Positions 42,309 through 52,100 of a DNA stretch of 64,000 nucleotides are shown here, piece after piece. The stretch's first letter is position 1. Each line of letters starts with the position of its first letter. Location of the stretch: assembly GCA_002713215.1 (NCBI GenBank), contig PAVO01000019.1, positions 581,059-645,058 of the forward strand. The letters run 5' to 3'. The stretch is from Crocinitomicaceae bacterium (GTDB taxonomy: Bacteria; Bacteroidota; Bacteroidia; Flavobacteriales_G; Salibacteraceae). The translations under genes and the position numbers were made by a program. The notes below the pieces were generated by a model, which worked only from the letters and a program-made list of their open reading frames with translations, did no database searches and had not been told where the DNA came from.

Positions 42309-45300
42309 TTAGAAATTATCGAGATCAACAGGTCTCATAACCCCCATCCATTTTAGAATGGCTTCTCCAATGCCCGGTGCTTCTACATGAATAACGTAAA
42401 TTCCTGAAGCAATTGGAATACGGGATTGGTTTTTTAAGTCCCATTCCAAATAGGTGATGGAATCATCATCTTTCTTAAGGGTTCTTACCAAAGTACCATT
42501 GACCGTATACATTCTAATATTACATGTCTTTGGCAAATTGATAATCTTAATGCGATTATCCAATTTGTCACTTTCGTATTGCGAATAGGCATAGTAGGGA
42601 TTGGGAACTACCCTAATTTCGCTTAACAGGTCCGGCAAAATACCGGTGTTGTTATACGATGCTGCTATATCTGTGGTAGAGAAGTTGTAAAGAGGTCTTC
42701 CACCATTAATCGACTTCATAACAACGTTATTCGAATCATTTCCACCAAAAAGCGGGTTTTTATACTGAGGTAACCAATGGGTGCTTGTTGCTTTAAAGTG
42801 TTGACCGCTATAATATACGGCTTCATCTCCAGTAGCATTATAGGTTTTTATAGGGCCAGCGTTAACGTAATACTCTTCTCCGATTTCAAGGGATTTACCA
42901 TAACTAACATAATCAGTTCCTGCGCCTCTATTGCGATAAGGCCTGTTGATTCTGATTTTTACAGTTGCTTCGGTTTCAAGCAGTTGATGGTTGGTTGCCA
43001 GTAGGGGGAAAATGACATACATGCCTGCACGGAAAACAGCAGAGGCGTTATTAATATGTACTAGATCAGCGTCGTTTGAGAAACTGAATTTTGATAAATA
43101 CCCGTGTACATCTTTCATTTTATCGTAAATAAATTTACCCTGGTCATAGGAAGGCATTCTGTTTTCAGGCTTGTTTTGATTGAAGTTGTAGTGCGGAATT
43201 GGCTTTAGTACATTATCGAGGTCAGCTAAATCAGGATTGAATACCTCATCTTCTATTTCATTGTTTCTGAAAATGTAAATGATATGCATCCCGCCGGCTC
43301 TAATTTCGTTTAAGGGACCTTCTGTTAATTGGGACGTCGGGTTCCAAATCATATCACGTCCGTTTTCTGCAGCTAGCCACGAATCCTCTCCAAAGCCCAT
43401 ATTTAGTCGTTCCCCGGTTTCTAGATTTATTGCATATCCGGGAAACCAGCCCATTCCTCTGGCGCCAATATACGCAGGATCATTTAGGTTGTCGGATGCG
43501 GTTGCACCTTCGGTTGCCGGGTTACCGTCTTTATCTACAGAGGGTGCATCCCTTAGCTGACCCCGAATAGAATTTCCCTGAGACTCGTGTAAGCTATCCC
43601 TCATCTCAAATACAGGACAACGCGTCCATTTTGACTTGTCTGAGGTAAACACCACGTTAATACTACTGAGGTAGTTTAATTGATTAATAGAATCTATGGT
43701 TGTGTTGTAAGCAATATTTCGACCAGTTCCGGAAGTAGTATAGTCATAGAGCCAGAGGTTTTGTCTCATGTCTTTAGCAACAACTGGTTGATGTTGGACG
43801 ATAGCATTCAAATATCCCGGAACCGGACCATTTCCAGTCTTGTGAGCGGTCAATCGAAATGGAGCTACGGCACCAAATAATTGTTGTTCCCAAATTTGAC
43901 CTGCATCAAGCCCAGCACCTACTTTATCAAATACTCCTGCCTGGTTTCCTCCTCTGTCTCGTTGGTAAAAATTCCAGTCGTCATAATCACTTTCGTTTAT
44001 TCTGGACCTCGGCGCATCTTGAGTAGCCTGTGATCCGCTCAAAATCCAGTTGAGCATGGTGGTGCCATCTCTATCGGGTACGCCACGTAACCATTGTGAG
44101 GATGAATCTTGAAATTCATAACTAACAGAAAGAATGCCTTGATTGGTATTTCTATTTTCCTTGCTTCCGGGTTTATTAGATTGTCCAATGGTTAAACTTA
44201 TTCCTAATTCCGGAATAATGGTTTCCGAACCTACGGCAATTGATTTGGTAGATCGAATGGTGTCCTTGAGTTGATTTCCTGTTATCTGCCAATACGCGTT
44301 GCTTAAGTCTCCCACCGAAGTAGAATCCTGGAACCAAATTGTAAAATCTCCGGGTTTAACTTTTATGGGGTCAACGACTTTAATGCTAATTGGACCGGCT
44401 CCTTTTACGTATTTCAACGTATCTGCTTTACCATGGGTAAGAATCTCATCAATGGTTTCTTGCTTTAATTCAAGAGAATTACCTCCATTTCCAGCACCCT
44501 CAATTCGGGTAACTTCAACTCCGTCTCCATACTTTGATCGAAGAATGGTTCCATTATTTTGAAATTTGATATTATGAGGTATTCCTTTAACGGATTTAAT
44601 CGGACCTGATGCTGCTTTTCTACTTCCCAGATAGGGAATTTCGCCAGAATTTGGGTTGTTAGCATACGATATGGCCATAAAATAGTAGGCCTTATGATTA
44701 ATTAGTTTGTTATCGCCTTGAGCAAATGCATCCTGGGTGATTTTAAATGATTTTCGAATGCCTTTATTTTCTCCATCAACTTCCATTTTTGGCACAAAGA
44801 TTCCTCCAAGGCTATTGTCTTTGTAATAATTGATAATTCGTGTAATTGAATCCTTTATATCCACTTGAGCTATTAGCCGGGCCTTGTCTATATCATCCAG
44901 GTCATTCGCTCCAATGGTGTTATCAACCACCTGGTAGATTTTGTACCCCTGAAACCGATAGGTTTTATATTCTTTTTCCTCTTCCGGTGAAAGAGAGTCT
45001 TCGGCTGGAGGGATTAATGCAGCATTTTGTTCAATGTATGATTCGTTGTAATTGTTCGATATGACACGGTTTTCCAGAATTAGGATTAATTCATTTTTTA
45101 ATTCGGTAATAAGCAAGTCTGGAGCATCGGGACCGTTAATAAGTTTAAAACAATCATCAAATAAGGCCTGTGTTTTATCATCAGCTCTTCGTAATGCTTC
45201 TACGGAACTCAGGTTATCTCCATTGGTTGCCCGTGCCCAAACTACGCCAACAGTAATGTTGTTTACAGCTCCGGGCTGGAGTACGAAAGGTCCGGCACTT

Positions 45301-46793
45301 TGGACAAACCTTCTGTCACCGGGAGGGTTGGGAACAGTCGCTTCGGTCCAAGGCTCTTGGATAATTCCACCGGTTCCCCAACCAATGGGATCGGTATCTC
45401 CTGGAAATAAGTAATCAGCTTCTACCGTTCCACCTGAACTTACATGCCCATTTCCACCGTATACCATTCGAGATCCGTCGCGCCAAAGGCTTCTCAGGTA
45501 ATTGTAGTATTCTGTGCCCCTTACCGGATCTTGTAAGGGAAAGGTTTTTGTTCGGTCGTGGTAAAGGAACTTTCTCATTCCAAAACGTTCATTGTCAATA
45601 AAGCCATCTCCGTAGCCTATACCAATCCCCTTGTATGGAATACCAGAGTCGGCGATTGCTTCAGAATAATTTAATGTCAATGGATTGTCTTTTCCATCAG
45701 CATCCTGAAATGGGCCTTGAAAAAAATCGACACCTATAGCTGGTGGAATGTTTCCATAGCCTGTTGCTCCTCTACAATCTTCATCATAGTTGTCGCCATT
45801 GTAGCAGTAACCTAAGCCACGCTGAACATCACATCCAACGTAGTCGTCTTCAGAACAACCTAAATCAGCGTCAACCCATTGACCAAAGTAGGTTTCGGTA
45901 AGTGTAAATGTTGAACGATTTACCAATTCATAGTTGTAAAAAGTCATGTTATTAATCTCGTCGTTAGTTGCAAAGGCAAAGGCCTGTGCTCGTATTTCCA
46001 TGCCAATAGAGGCGGATCCGGTTTCTGTATGTATGTTTCCCTTGTCATTAAAAACCCACCAAAGGTTTTGGTCACCATAAATATTTACGATTCGAGTTTT
46101 GCAATCTGCTTCGTTATTTAAGTCATAGGCAGGATAGTCACCGTTATCAGGGTTATATTCTCCGTCGTTGTCAACGTCTACAAATGGTGCAAGATTATAA
46201 TCTTCGTTATAAGGCGCATAATCTCTACCGTGCGCAGGCCATTCTTTTAAAATTTTGGGAGGAGCGTAATCAGGAAAGAGCTCGGCTTGTTTGTTGGTGC
46301 CATTGGCAGCATCTTCTCTACCTAGTTCAAACCAGGCTACATAATTCGCAATATCGATTCTGGTAGTTAGAAAATGTTTGTCATATTCTGCACAGGTGGC
46401 TTGAGTGATTTCAGCATTAACCGTGCTCAACGGACCGGTCCAGAAATCTTGTCCGCCGCCTCTAAATCGTTGGGCAGCTATTTTTAATTGCCCTGAAACA
46501 TCACGCCCACCCATCCACAAGGCTCCTGCATATAATGATGTATGTCCCGAGTTTTTTGGAATTTCGTATTGTGAGGAAGTAAAATCCCACCACATGTCTC
46601 CCCCGGTTTGAATAAGTGCTCTTGTGTTATTAATATTCAGTTCATTTGCTGCGGCTGCAGGTAAACAATTAGCAGCTAAGTTTCCATTCGGTTTTGTGCC
46701 TCCACGACTACCCCTCGTTGGGCCTACATGAGAGAATGCAACAGAGTATGATGCAAATAATATTATTGTTAAGAAAATCAGTTTTTTATCCAT
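42309..46793 (-). CDS. Large T9SS-type surface protein, paralogue A (1,494 aa)
   Basis: A secreted protein with a signal peptide (KKLIFLTIILFASYSVAFSH) and a very long beta-rich body. Near the start it has QTGGDMWWDFTSSQYEIPKN and a calcium-type acidic loop (DVDNDGEYNPDNGDYPAYD). The last ~100 residues begin IRVVPNPYYAYSQYESDKLD and end ILKWMGVMRPVDLDNF; the first part (NLPKTCNIRMYTVNGTLVRTL to GIYVIHVEA) is the Ig-like FlgD/T9SS sorting domain fold. It is closely similar over its full length to the protein at 49100. A PorV-family gene and a TonB receptor are in the same block, so it is probably secreted through T9SS and sits on the surface; the ligand is unknown. Confidence 0.8.
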   Translation of the reverse strand: MDKKLIFLTIILFASYSVAFSHVGPTRGSRGGTKPNGNLAANCLPAAAANELNINNTRALIQTGGDMWWDFTSSQYEIPKNSGHTSLYAGALWMGGRDVSGQLKIAAQRFRGGGQDFWTGPLSTVNAEITQATCAEYDKHFLTTRIDIANYVAWFELGREDAANGTNKQAELFPDYAPPKILKEWPAHGRDYAPYNEDYNLAPFVDVDNDGEYNPDNGDYPAYDLNNEADCKTRIVNIYGDQNLWWVFNDKGNIHTETGSASIGMEIRAQAFAFATNDEINNMTFYNYELVNRSTFTLTETYFGQWVDADLGCSEDDYVGCDVQRGLGYCYNGDNYDEDCRGATGYGNIPPAIGVDFFQGPFQDADGKDNPLTLNYSEAIADSGIPYKGIGIGYGDGFIDNERFGMRKFLYHDRTKTFPLQDPVRGTEYYNYLRSLWRDGSRMVYGGNGHVSSGGTVEADYLFPGDTDPIGWGTGGIIQEPWTEATVPNPPGDRRFVQSAGPFVLQPGAVNNITVGVVWARATNGDNLSSVEALRRADDKTQALFDDCFKLINGPDAPDLLITELKNELILILENRVISNNYNESYIEQNAALIPPAEDSLSPEEEKEYKTYRFQGYKIYQVVDNTIGANDLDDIDKARLIAQVDIKDSITRIINYYKDNSLGGIFVPKMEVDGENKGIRKSFKITQDAFAQGDNKLINHKAYYFMAISYANNPNSGEIPYLGSRKAASGPIKSVKGIPHNIKFQNNGTILRSKYGDGVEVTRIEGAGNGGNSLELKQETIDEILTHGKADTLKYVKGAGPISIKVVDPIKVKPGDFTIWFQDSTSVGDLSNAYWQITGNQLKDTIRSTKSIAVGSETIIPELGISLTIGQSNKPGSKENRNTNQGILSVSYEFQDSSSQWLRGVPDRDGTTMLNWILSGSQATQDAPRSRINESDYDDWNFYQRDRGGNQAGVFDKVGAGLDAGQIWEQQLFGAVAPFRLTAHKTGNGPVPGYLNAIVQHQPVVAKDMRQNLWLYDYTTSGTGRNIAYNTTIDSINQLNYLSSINVVFTSDKSKWTRCPVFEMRDSLHESQGNSIRGQLRDAPSVDKDGNPATEGATASDNLNDPAYIGARGMGWFPGYAINLETGERLNMGFGEDSWLAAENGRDMIWNPTSQLTEGPLNEIRAGGMHIIYIFRNNEIEDEVFNPDLADLDNVLKPIPHYNFNQNKPENRMPSYDQGKFIYDKMKDVHGYLSKFSFSNDADLVHINNASAVFRAGMYVIFPLLATNHQLLETEATVKIRINRPYRNRGAGTDYVSYGKSLEIGEEYYVNAGPIKTYNATGDEAVYYSGQHFKATSTHWLPQYKNPLFGGNDSNNVVMKSINGGRPLYNFSTTDIAASYNNTGILPDLLSEIRVVPNPYYAYSQYESDKLDNRIKIINLPKTCNIRMYTVNGTLVRTLKKDDDSITYLEWDLKNQSRIPIASGIYVIHVEAPGIGEAILKWMGVMRPVDLDNF

Positions 46794-47021
46794 AGCCTTA
46801 TTATTAGTAGGGATTTTACCATACCAAATTGATAAAGTAGATGAGCTAATTCCGCTTAATAAGTCTCTAAATTGCAGAAGGTTAAGAGATTTTAAGCTGC
46901 GGTACTAATTATGAAATAAGTGGAATACTGACTTTGATTAGCGCCTAAATGGGCAACCGTTAAGTCAATTTACGGTACCATTAGGATTTACGAAATGGAC
47001 TTATAGTTGGGCAGAATAGTT

Positions 47022-47414
47022 TTAAAGCGCACTTTTAATCGAGTCGGCAATAGAAATAAACTCTTGCGGCCCTAATTTAAGCTTTTGATTGCTAAAATTC
47101 ATGTCATCCATGTTGTTGATTGGAATGAGATGAATATGGGCATGTGGAACTTCGAAACCAACTACAGCCATTCCAACTCGATTGCAACTGATAGCCTTTT
47201 CAAGACCTTTAGCAATCTTGTGCGTGAAAGATAATAACTCGGAATAGGTTTCTGAGTCCAGATCGAACAGCTTATCGGTTTCCTTTTTTGGAATGACTAG
47301 TGTATGTCCCTTCTGCAATGGAAAAATGTCCAAAAAGGCAATGCAGTGCTCATTTTCTGCTACTTTATAGCAAGGAATTTCACCCTTAATTATTTTAGTG
47401 AAAATACTTGACAC
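47022..47414 (-). CDS. HIT family nucleotide-binding hydrolase
   Basis: A 130-residue histidine-triad protein, with the signature FEVPHAHIHLIP (HAHIH at residues 91-95) and a conserved N-terminus (SIFTKIIKGEIPCYKVAENE). HIT hydrolases of this branch cleave adenosine phosphoramidates or dinucleoside polyphosphates; the true substrate is unknown. The start is GTG, overlapping the last base of the greA stop codon (TAGTG), so the two are translationally coupled. greA and the HIT gene are often adjacent in Bacteroidota. Confidence 0.93.
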   Translation of the reverse strand: MSSIFTKIIKGEIPCYKVAENEHCIAFLDIFPLQKGHTLVIPKKETDKLFDLDSETYSELLSFTHKIAKGLEKAISCNRVGMAVVGFEVPHAHIHLIPINNMDDMNFSNQKLKLGPQEFISIADSIKSAL

Positions 47415-47887
47415 TACCTGGAAATATCAAGAATTTTAAGTTGCATTTTACCCGCTGGAATGCTTATCTCGGCTATGTCTCCTACTGATTTTCCCAATAG
47501 TCCCTTACCAATGGGAGATTCTACGCTAATTTTTTTGGCCTTAAGGTCTTGTTCATTTTCTGCCACCAGGGTATAGGTCATTTTCATTCCATTGGCCACA
47601 TTTTCAATAGCAACCGTGGATAAGATAAGTGCTTTGGAGGTGTCAAGTTGACTTTCATCGACTAGCCGGGCATTGCTTAGTAAATTCTTAAGCTTGGATA
47701 TTTTCATTTCCAATAGGCCTTGTGCTTCTTTTGCTGCATCATACTCAGCATTTTCTGATAAATCACCTTTATCGCGAGCCTCGGCAATTTGTTGTGAAAT
47801 CTTTGGCCTTTCTACTGATTCCAATTCGTGAATTTCGTCCCGAAGTTTTTTTATACCTTCCTCTGTGTAATACGTAACTTTTCCCAT
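47414..47887 (-). CDS. greA: Transcription elongation factor GreA
   Basis: A 157-residue protein beginning at the ATG at 47887 (MGKVTYYTEEGIKKLRDEIH). The N-terminal ~75 residues form the antiparallel coiled coil with the conserved tip ARDKGDLSENAEYDAAKEAQ, whose acidic residues enter the RNA-polymerase secondary channel to stimulate cleavage of backtracked RNA. The C-terminal FKBP-like domain has ISVESPIGKGLLGKSVGDIA. A TTG two codons upstream is also open but unlikely. It is followed by the HIT gene in the same operon. Confidence 0.96.
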   Translation of the reverse strand: MGKVTYYTEEGIKKLRDEIHELESVERPKISQQIAEARDKGDLSENAEYDAAKEAQGLLEMKISKLKNLLSNARLVDESQLDTSKALILSTVAIENVANGMKMTYTLVAENEQDLKAKKISVESPIGKGLLGKSVGDIAEISIPAGKMQLKILDISR

Positions 47888-47914
47888 GACCAATTAATTC
47901 ATATTGGGTTTATG

Positions 47915-47949
47915 CAAAAAAAAAGAATCTCCCACATCGTAGGAGACTC
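47915..47949 (-). terminator. Terminator after the PorV-family gene
   Basis: On the minus strand the hairpin GAGTCTCC / GGAGATTC (47942-47949 with 47925-47932) with a 9-base loop is followed by nine T. It lies between the PorV-family gene and greA and should end transcription from the PorV side. Confidence 0.75.
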
Positions 47950-47977
47950 CTAAATCAAGTTCAAATGTAATAAAATT

Positions 47978-49051
47978 TTACAGATTCAAGCGCAATCCAA
48001 TGTTGTGATTGCCTGCGAAGGGGTTCGTTGTTTGATAGTTATAGTCTAATGCAATTGTTGATCCACCTTTTCCCATTGGATATTCAAAAGAGGCTCCAAA
48101 TGTTGGTCCGGTGAAAACGGTAGTCCTTTCATCAGACTTCCAAATCCCATCTTCATACATGTACCCTAATCTTAGCATAACCATTTCTCGCCATGCATAT
48201 TCAGCACCTAATCTAATTTGATCCTTACCAAAAGATTTAGATACAAATGTTCCTGCTCCGGTTAATCGATGGTCAGAAATTCCTGATTTACCAGTAGTAT
48301 CAGTTTTTTGACCCAGGTAAAAGTCATAACTTACACCAATCTGCAGTTCAGCAGGCATTTCAAAGCTTTGAGACCTTGAATTAAAAGTGAACTCATTACT
48401 GTTATAGGTAGTCTTTACAGTTAGACCATCACCTGAAAATTTCATTTTTGGTCCTACATTTCTAAGTGCAATACCAAATTTCAGGTTATCATCTTTACCA
48501 GTTACATAACGGATACCTACATCAAAGGCAACTCCCTGGCTTTTAACATCAGCAATTGATTCTGAAATAATTTTCACAGCCAATCCCCCATAAATACTGT
48601 TAGAGAAGGTACGTGCATAAGCCAGGTTAACGGTTAGAAATTGTGGAGAATAGATTCCAATTCCTCCTTCAGGTTTATCTTCAGTTGTAATTTCAATTTC
48701 TCCAAAGGACATGTTTGTAATCGCGAGTCCAATTACATTGGATTCTCCAACAGCTTGAGAAAGACCGAAGGCATTAATTTTTGCGGCGCCACCAAGAAAT
48801 GAAGTGTAAGCATATACTAGCTCAGTTTTTCTAGTAAATGCCAATCCTGAAATGTTCGACGATAAAGACTCAAGACCGATAACACTGGTTGAGTTAGCAG
48901 TAGCCATACCACCACTTCTGGCCCATGGATTTAGGCTGAGCTCGTGAGCACCGTTTTGGCCAATTCGATCCTTGTTTCCAGCATAACTATTGAACGTAGC
49001 AAACATTAACAGGCCCGAAACAAATATGATTGTAATAATATTAGATCTCAT
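47978..49051 (-). CDS. PorV/PorQ-family outer-membrane barrel protein
   Basis: A 357-residue outer-membrane protein. The ATG at 49051 gives a signal peptide (MRSNIITIIFVSGLLMFATFNSYAG). The N-terminus of the mature part has ARSGGMATANSTSVIGLESL, typical of the PorV/PorQ (UPF0164) family, and the rest consists of amphipathic strands ending in NHNIGLRLNL. True PorV is a shuttle protein that takes T9SS cargo from the translocon to the attachment complex. The protein is encoded between the two 1.5-kb-residue cargo-type genes, so a role in handling them is plausible, but it could be a paralogue with another job. Confidence 0.8.
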   Translation of the reverse strand: MRSNIITIIFVSGLLMFATFNSYAGNKDRIGQNGAHELSLNPWARSGGMATANSTSVIGLESLSSNISGLAFTRKTELVYAYTSFLGGAAKINAFGLSQAVGESNVIGLAITNMSFGEIEITTEDKPEGGIGIYSPQFLTVNLAYARTFSNSIYGGLAVKIISESIADVKSQGVAFDVGIRYVTGKDDNLKFGIALRNVGPKMKFSGDGLTVKTTYNSNEFTFNSRSQSFEMPAELQIGVSYDFYLGQKTDTTGKSGISDHRLTGAGTFVSKSFGKDQIRLGAEYAWREMVMLRLGYMYEDGIWKSDERTTVFTGPTFGASFEYPMGKGGSTIALDYNYQTTNPFAGNHNIGLRLNL

Positions 49052-49066
49052 AATTTTATTTTGCAA

Positions 49067-49102
49067 AATTTCTAATAATAAATTTCTAATAATAAATTTC
49101 TA
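49067..49102. repeat. Short tandem repeat of a 14-bp unit
   Basis: AATTTCTAATAATA is repeated 2.6 times (49067-49080, 49081-49094, 49095-49102) in the short gap between the PorV-family gene start and the stop of the 49100 gene; the last partial copy contains the stop codon TAG context of that gene. Confidence 0.75.
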
Positions 49103-52100
49103 GAAGTTATCTAAATCAACAGGTCTCATAACTCCCATCCATTTAAGAACCGTCTCTCCAATTCCAGGAGCCTCTACGTGAAATATGTAGACTCCGGAAG
49201 CAACAGGAACACGATATTGATTCTTAAGATCCCATTCCAAATAGGTAATAGAATCATCGTCTTTTTTAAGTGTTCTTACCAAAGTACCGTTGACCGTATA
49301 TATTCTAACATTACATGTCTTTGGTAAATTAATAATCTTAATTCGATTGTCCAGCTTGTCGCTTTCGTATTGTGAATACGCGTAATAAGGATTAGGAACC
49401 ACTCTTATTTCTCCAAGAAGTCCTTCTAAAATTCCGGTATTATTAAACGATGCAGCAATATCTGATGTTGAGAAGTTATAAAGTGGTCTACCGCCATTTA
49501 TTGCTTTCATTACAACATTAACAGAATCATTTCCACCAAGTTTTGGATTTTTATATTCCGGGAACCATAAGCCATCTGCAGCTGTAAAATGTTGTCCAGT
49601 ATAGTATACTATTTCATCGCCAGCTTTATTGTAAGTTTTAATAGGTCCAGCATTAACGTAGTAGTCTTGTCCAACTTCAAGAGACTTACCATAACTCACA
49701 TATTCCGAACCTGCACCTTTATTTCTATAAGGTCGATTCATTCTGATTTTTACAGTAACATCCGTTTTAAGTAATTCTTGGTTTGGAGCAAGTAATGGGA
49801 AAATGTTATACATACCGGCTCTGAATACAGACATTGCATTATTATGCTTCTCCACATCAGCATTGTCGGTTACACTGATTCGTGTCAAATACCCCTGAAC
49901 GTCTTTCATTTTTTCATAAATGAATTTACCGTTGTCATAAGCAGGCATTCTGTTTTCAGGTTTATTTTGTTCCAAATTGTAGAATGGGAATGGAGTACCG
50001 GAGAATAATCTATTAGTATCACACATATCTGCATTGAATATTTCATCTTCAATTTCATTATTTCTGAAGATGTAGATCACATGCATCCCGCCAGCTCTGA
50101 TTTCATTCGCTGGTCCTTCCGTTAATTTGGAAGTTGGATTCCATAACATGTCGCGTCCATTTTCAGCCACTAGCCAAGAATCTTCTCCAAAGCCCATATT
50201 TAAACGTTCACCTGTTTCCAGGTTAATAGCATAGCCAGGGAACCAACCCATACCTCGTGGACCAATAAATGCAGGGTCATTAGGGTTGTCAGACGCAACT
50301 GCGCCAGCAGCAGCAGGATTTCCATCTTTATCAACAGAAGGGGCATCTCTTAACTGACCACGAATTGCGTTTCCATCTGTTTCATGTAAACTATCCCTCA
50401 TTTCAAATACGGGACAGCGTGTCCATTTACTTTTATCAGAAGTAAATACAACATCAACACTACTCAGGAAGTTTAATTGATTAATCGAATCTATCGCAAG
50501 CTCATAAAAAGGATCCTGCGTATTTGAGTCAGCTAAAACGTTGTAGTCATACAGCCATAAATAGTGTCTTAAATCGTTTGGAGTCCTTCCCTGATGCTGA
50601 ACCAAAGCATTTAAATAACCAGGAACAGGGCCGTTAGGAGTTTTATGAGCAGCTAATCTGACTGGTGCAACAGTTCCAAATAATTGCTGCTCCCAAATCT
50701 GTCCATCATCCATTCCAACTCCTTGTTTTTCAAAAGACCCATCACTTCTCTCATTTTGATAGTAGTTCCAATCATCGTAAGCACTTTCATCAATTCTTGA
50801 ACCTGCCGCATCTTGTGTGGCTTGAGAACCACACAAAATCCAGTTCAACATTGTTGTACCATCAACATCTGGAACTCCTGTTAACCACTGGGAAGATGAA
50901 TCCTGATATTCGAAGCTCACAGAAAGAATTCCCTGATCCGTATTACGGTTTGATTTACTTCCCGGGGCATCAGATTGGCCGATTCTAAAACTAAGACCTA
51001 AGTCCAAAATGATTGTTTCAGTGCCAACTTTAATATTAGCTGTAGATACTATAGTGTCTTTTAATTGATCACTTGTAATCATCCAATAAGCATCACTTAA
51101 ATCACCATTGGTAGTTGAATCCTGAAACCAAAGTGTGAAGTTTCCTGGTTTAACCTTTAATGGGTCAACAACGGTAATTTCGACAGGACCGGCACCTTTA
51201 ACATATTCCAATGTATCCGCCTTCCCATCGGCCAAAATTTTGTCAATGGTTTTTTGCTTTAATTGTAATGCATTACCACCGTTTCCTGAACCCTCAATTC
51301 TGGTAATTTCAACTCCATCACCGTATTGAGATCTAAGAATCGTTCCATTATTTTGTAATTGAACGTTATGAGGAATTCCCTTAACTGGCTTAATTGAACC
51401 TGAGGTTCCTTTTCTACTTCCCAAATATGCTTTGTCTTGTGAGTTGGGGTTGTTGGCATAAGAAAGCGCCATAAAATAGTAAGCCTTATGGTTAATGAGT
51501 TTATTGTCTCCATCCGCAAATGCATCCTGAGTTACTCTAAACGACTTGGAGATACCTTTATTTTCACCATCAACTTCCATAGTAGGAACAGAGGCATTAA
51601 GATCTTCATCAAACTTGAAGTTAACAATTCGACTAACAGAATCTTTGATGTCTACCTGTGCAATTAAACGAGCTTTTGAAATGTCTTTTAAGTCGTTAGC
51701 TCCAACAGTATTATCAGCAACCTGAAAAATCTGATATCCCTGGAATCGATACGTTTTGTATTCTTTTTCTTCCTCAGAAGTTAAGCTATCTTCAATAGGA
51801 GGAATAATGGTAGCATCTTGCTCAGTATATCCTTCGTTGTAGTTGTTGGAGATAATTCTATTTTCCAGAATAAGGATCAATTCATTTTCTAATTCTTCAA
51901 CAAAAAGATCTGGTGCATCAGGACCATTAAGTAGTTGAAAGCAATTATCAAATAGTGCCTGAGTTTTATCATCCGCAATTCTCATGGACTCTACAGAACT
52001 CAAGTTATCACCATTTGTGGCACGAGCCCAAACAACACCAACCGTAATGTTATTTACAGCACCTGGTTGAAGAATGAATGGACCAGCACTTTGCATAAAC

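Noticed and set aside
47978..49051. Calling this gene the true T9SS shuttle protein PorV
   Set aside because: The family includes PorV, PorQ and many paralogues; without comparison a specific symbol is not justified.
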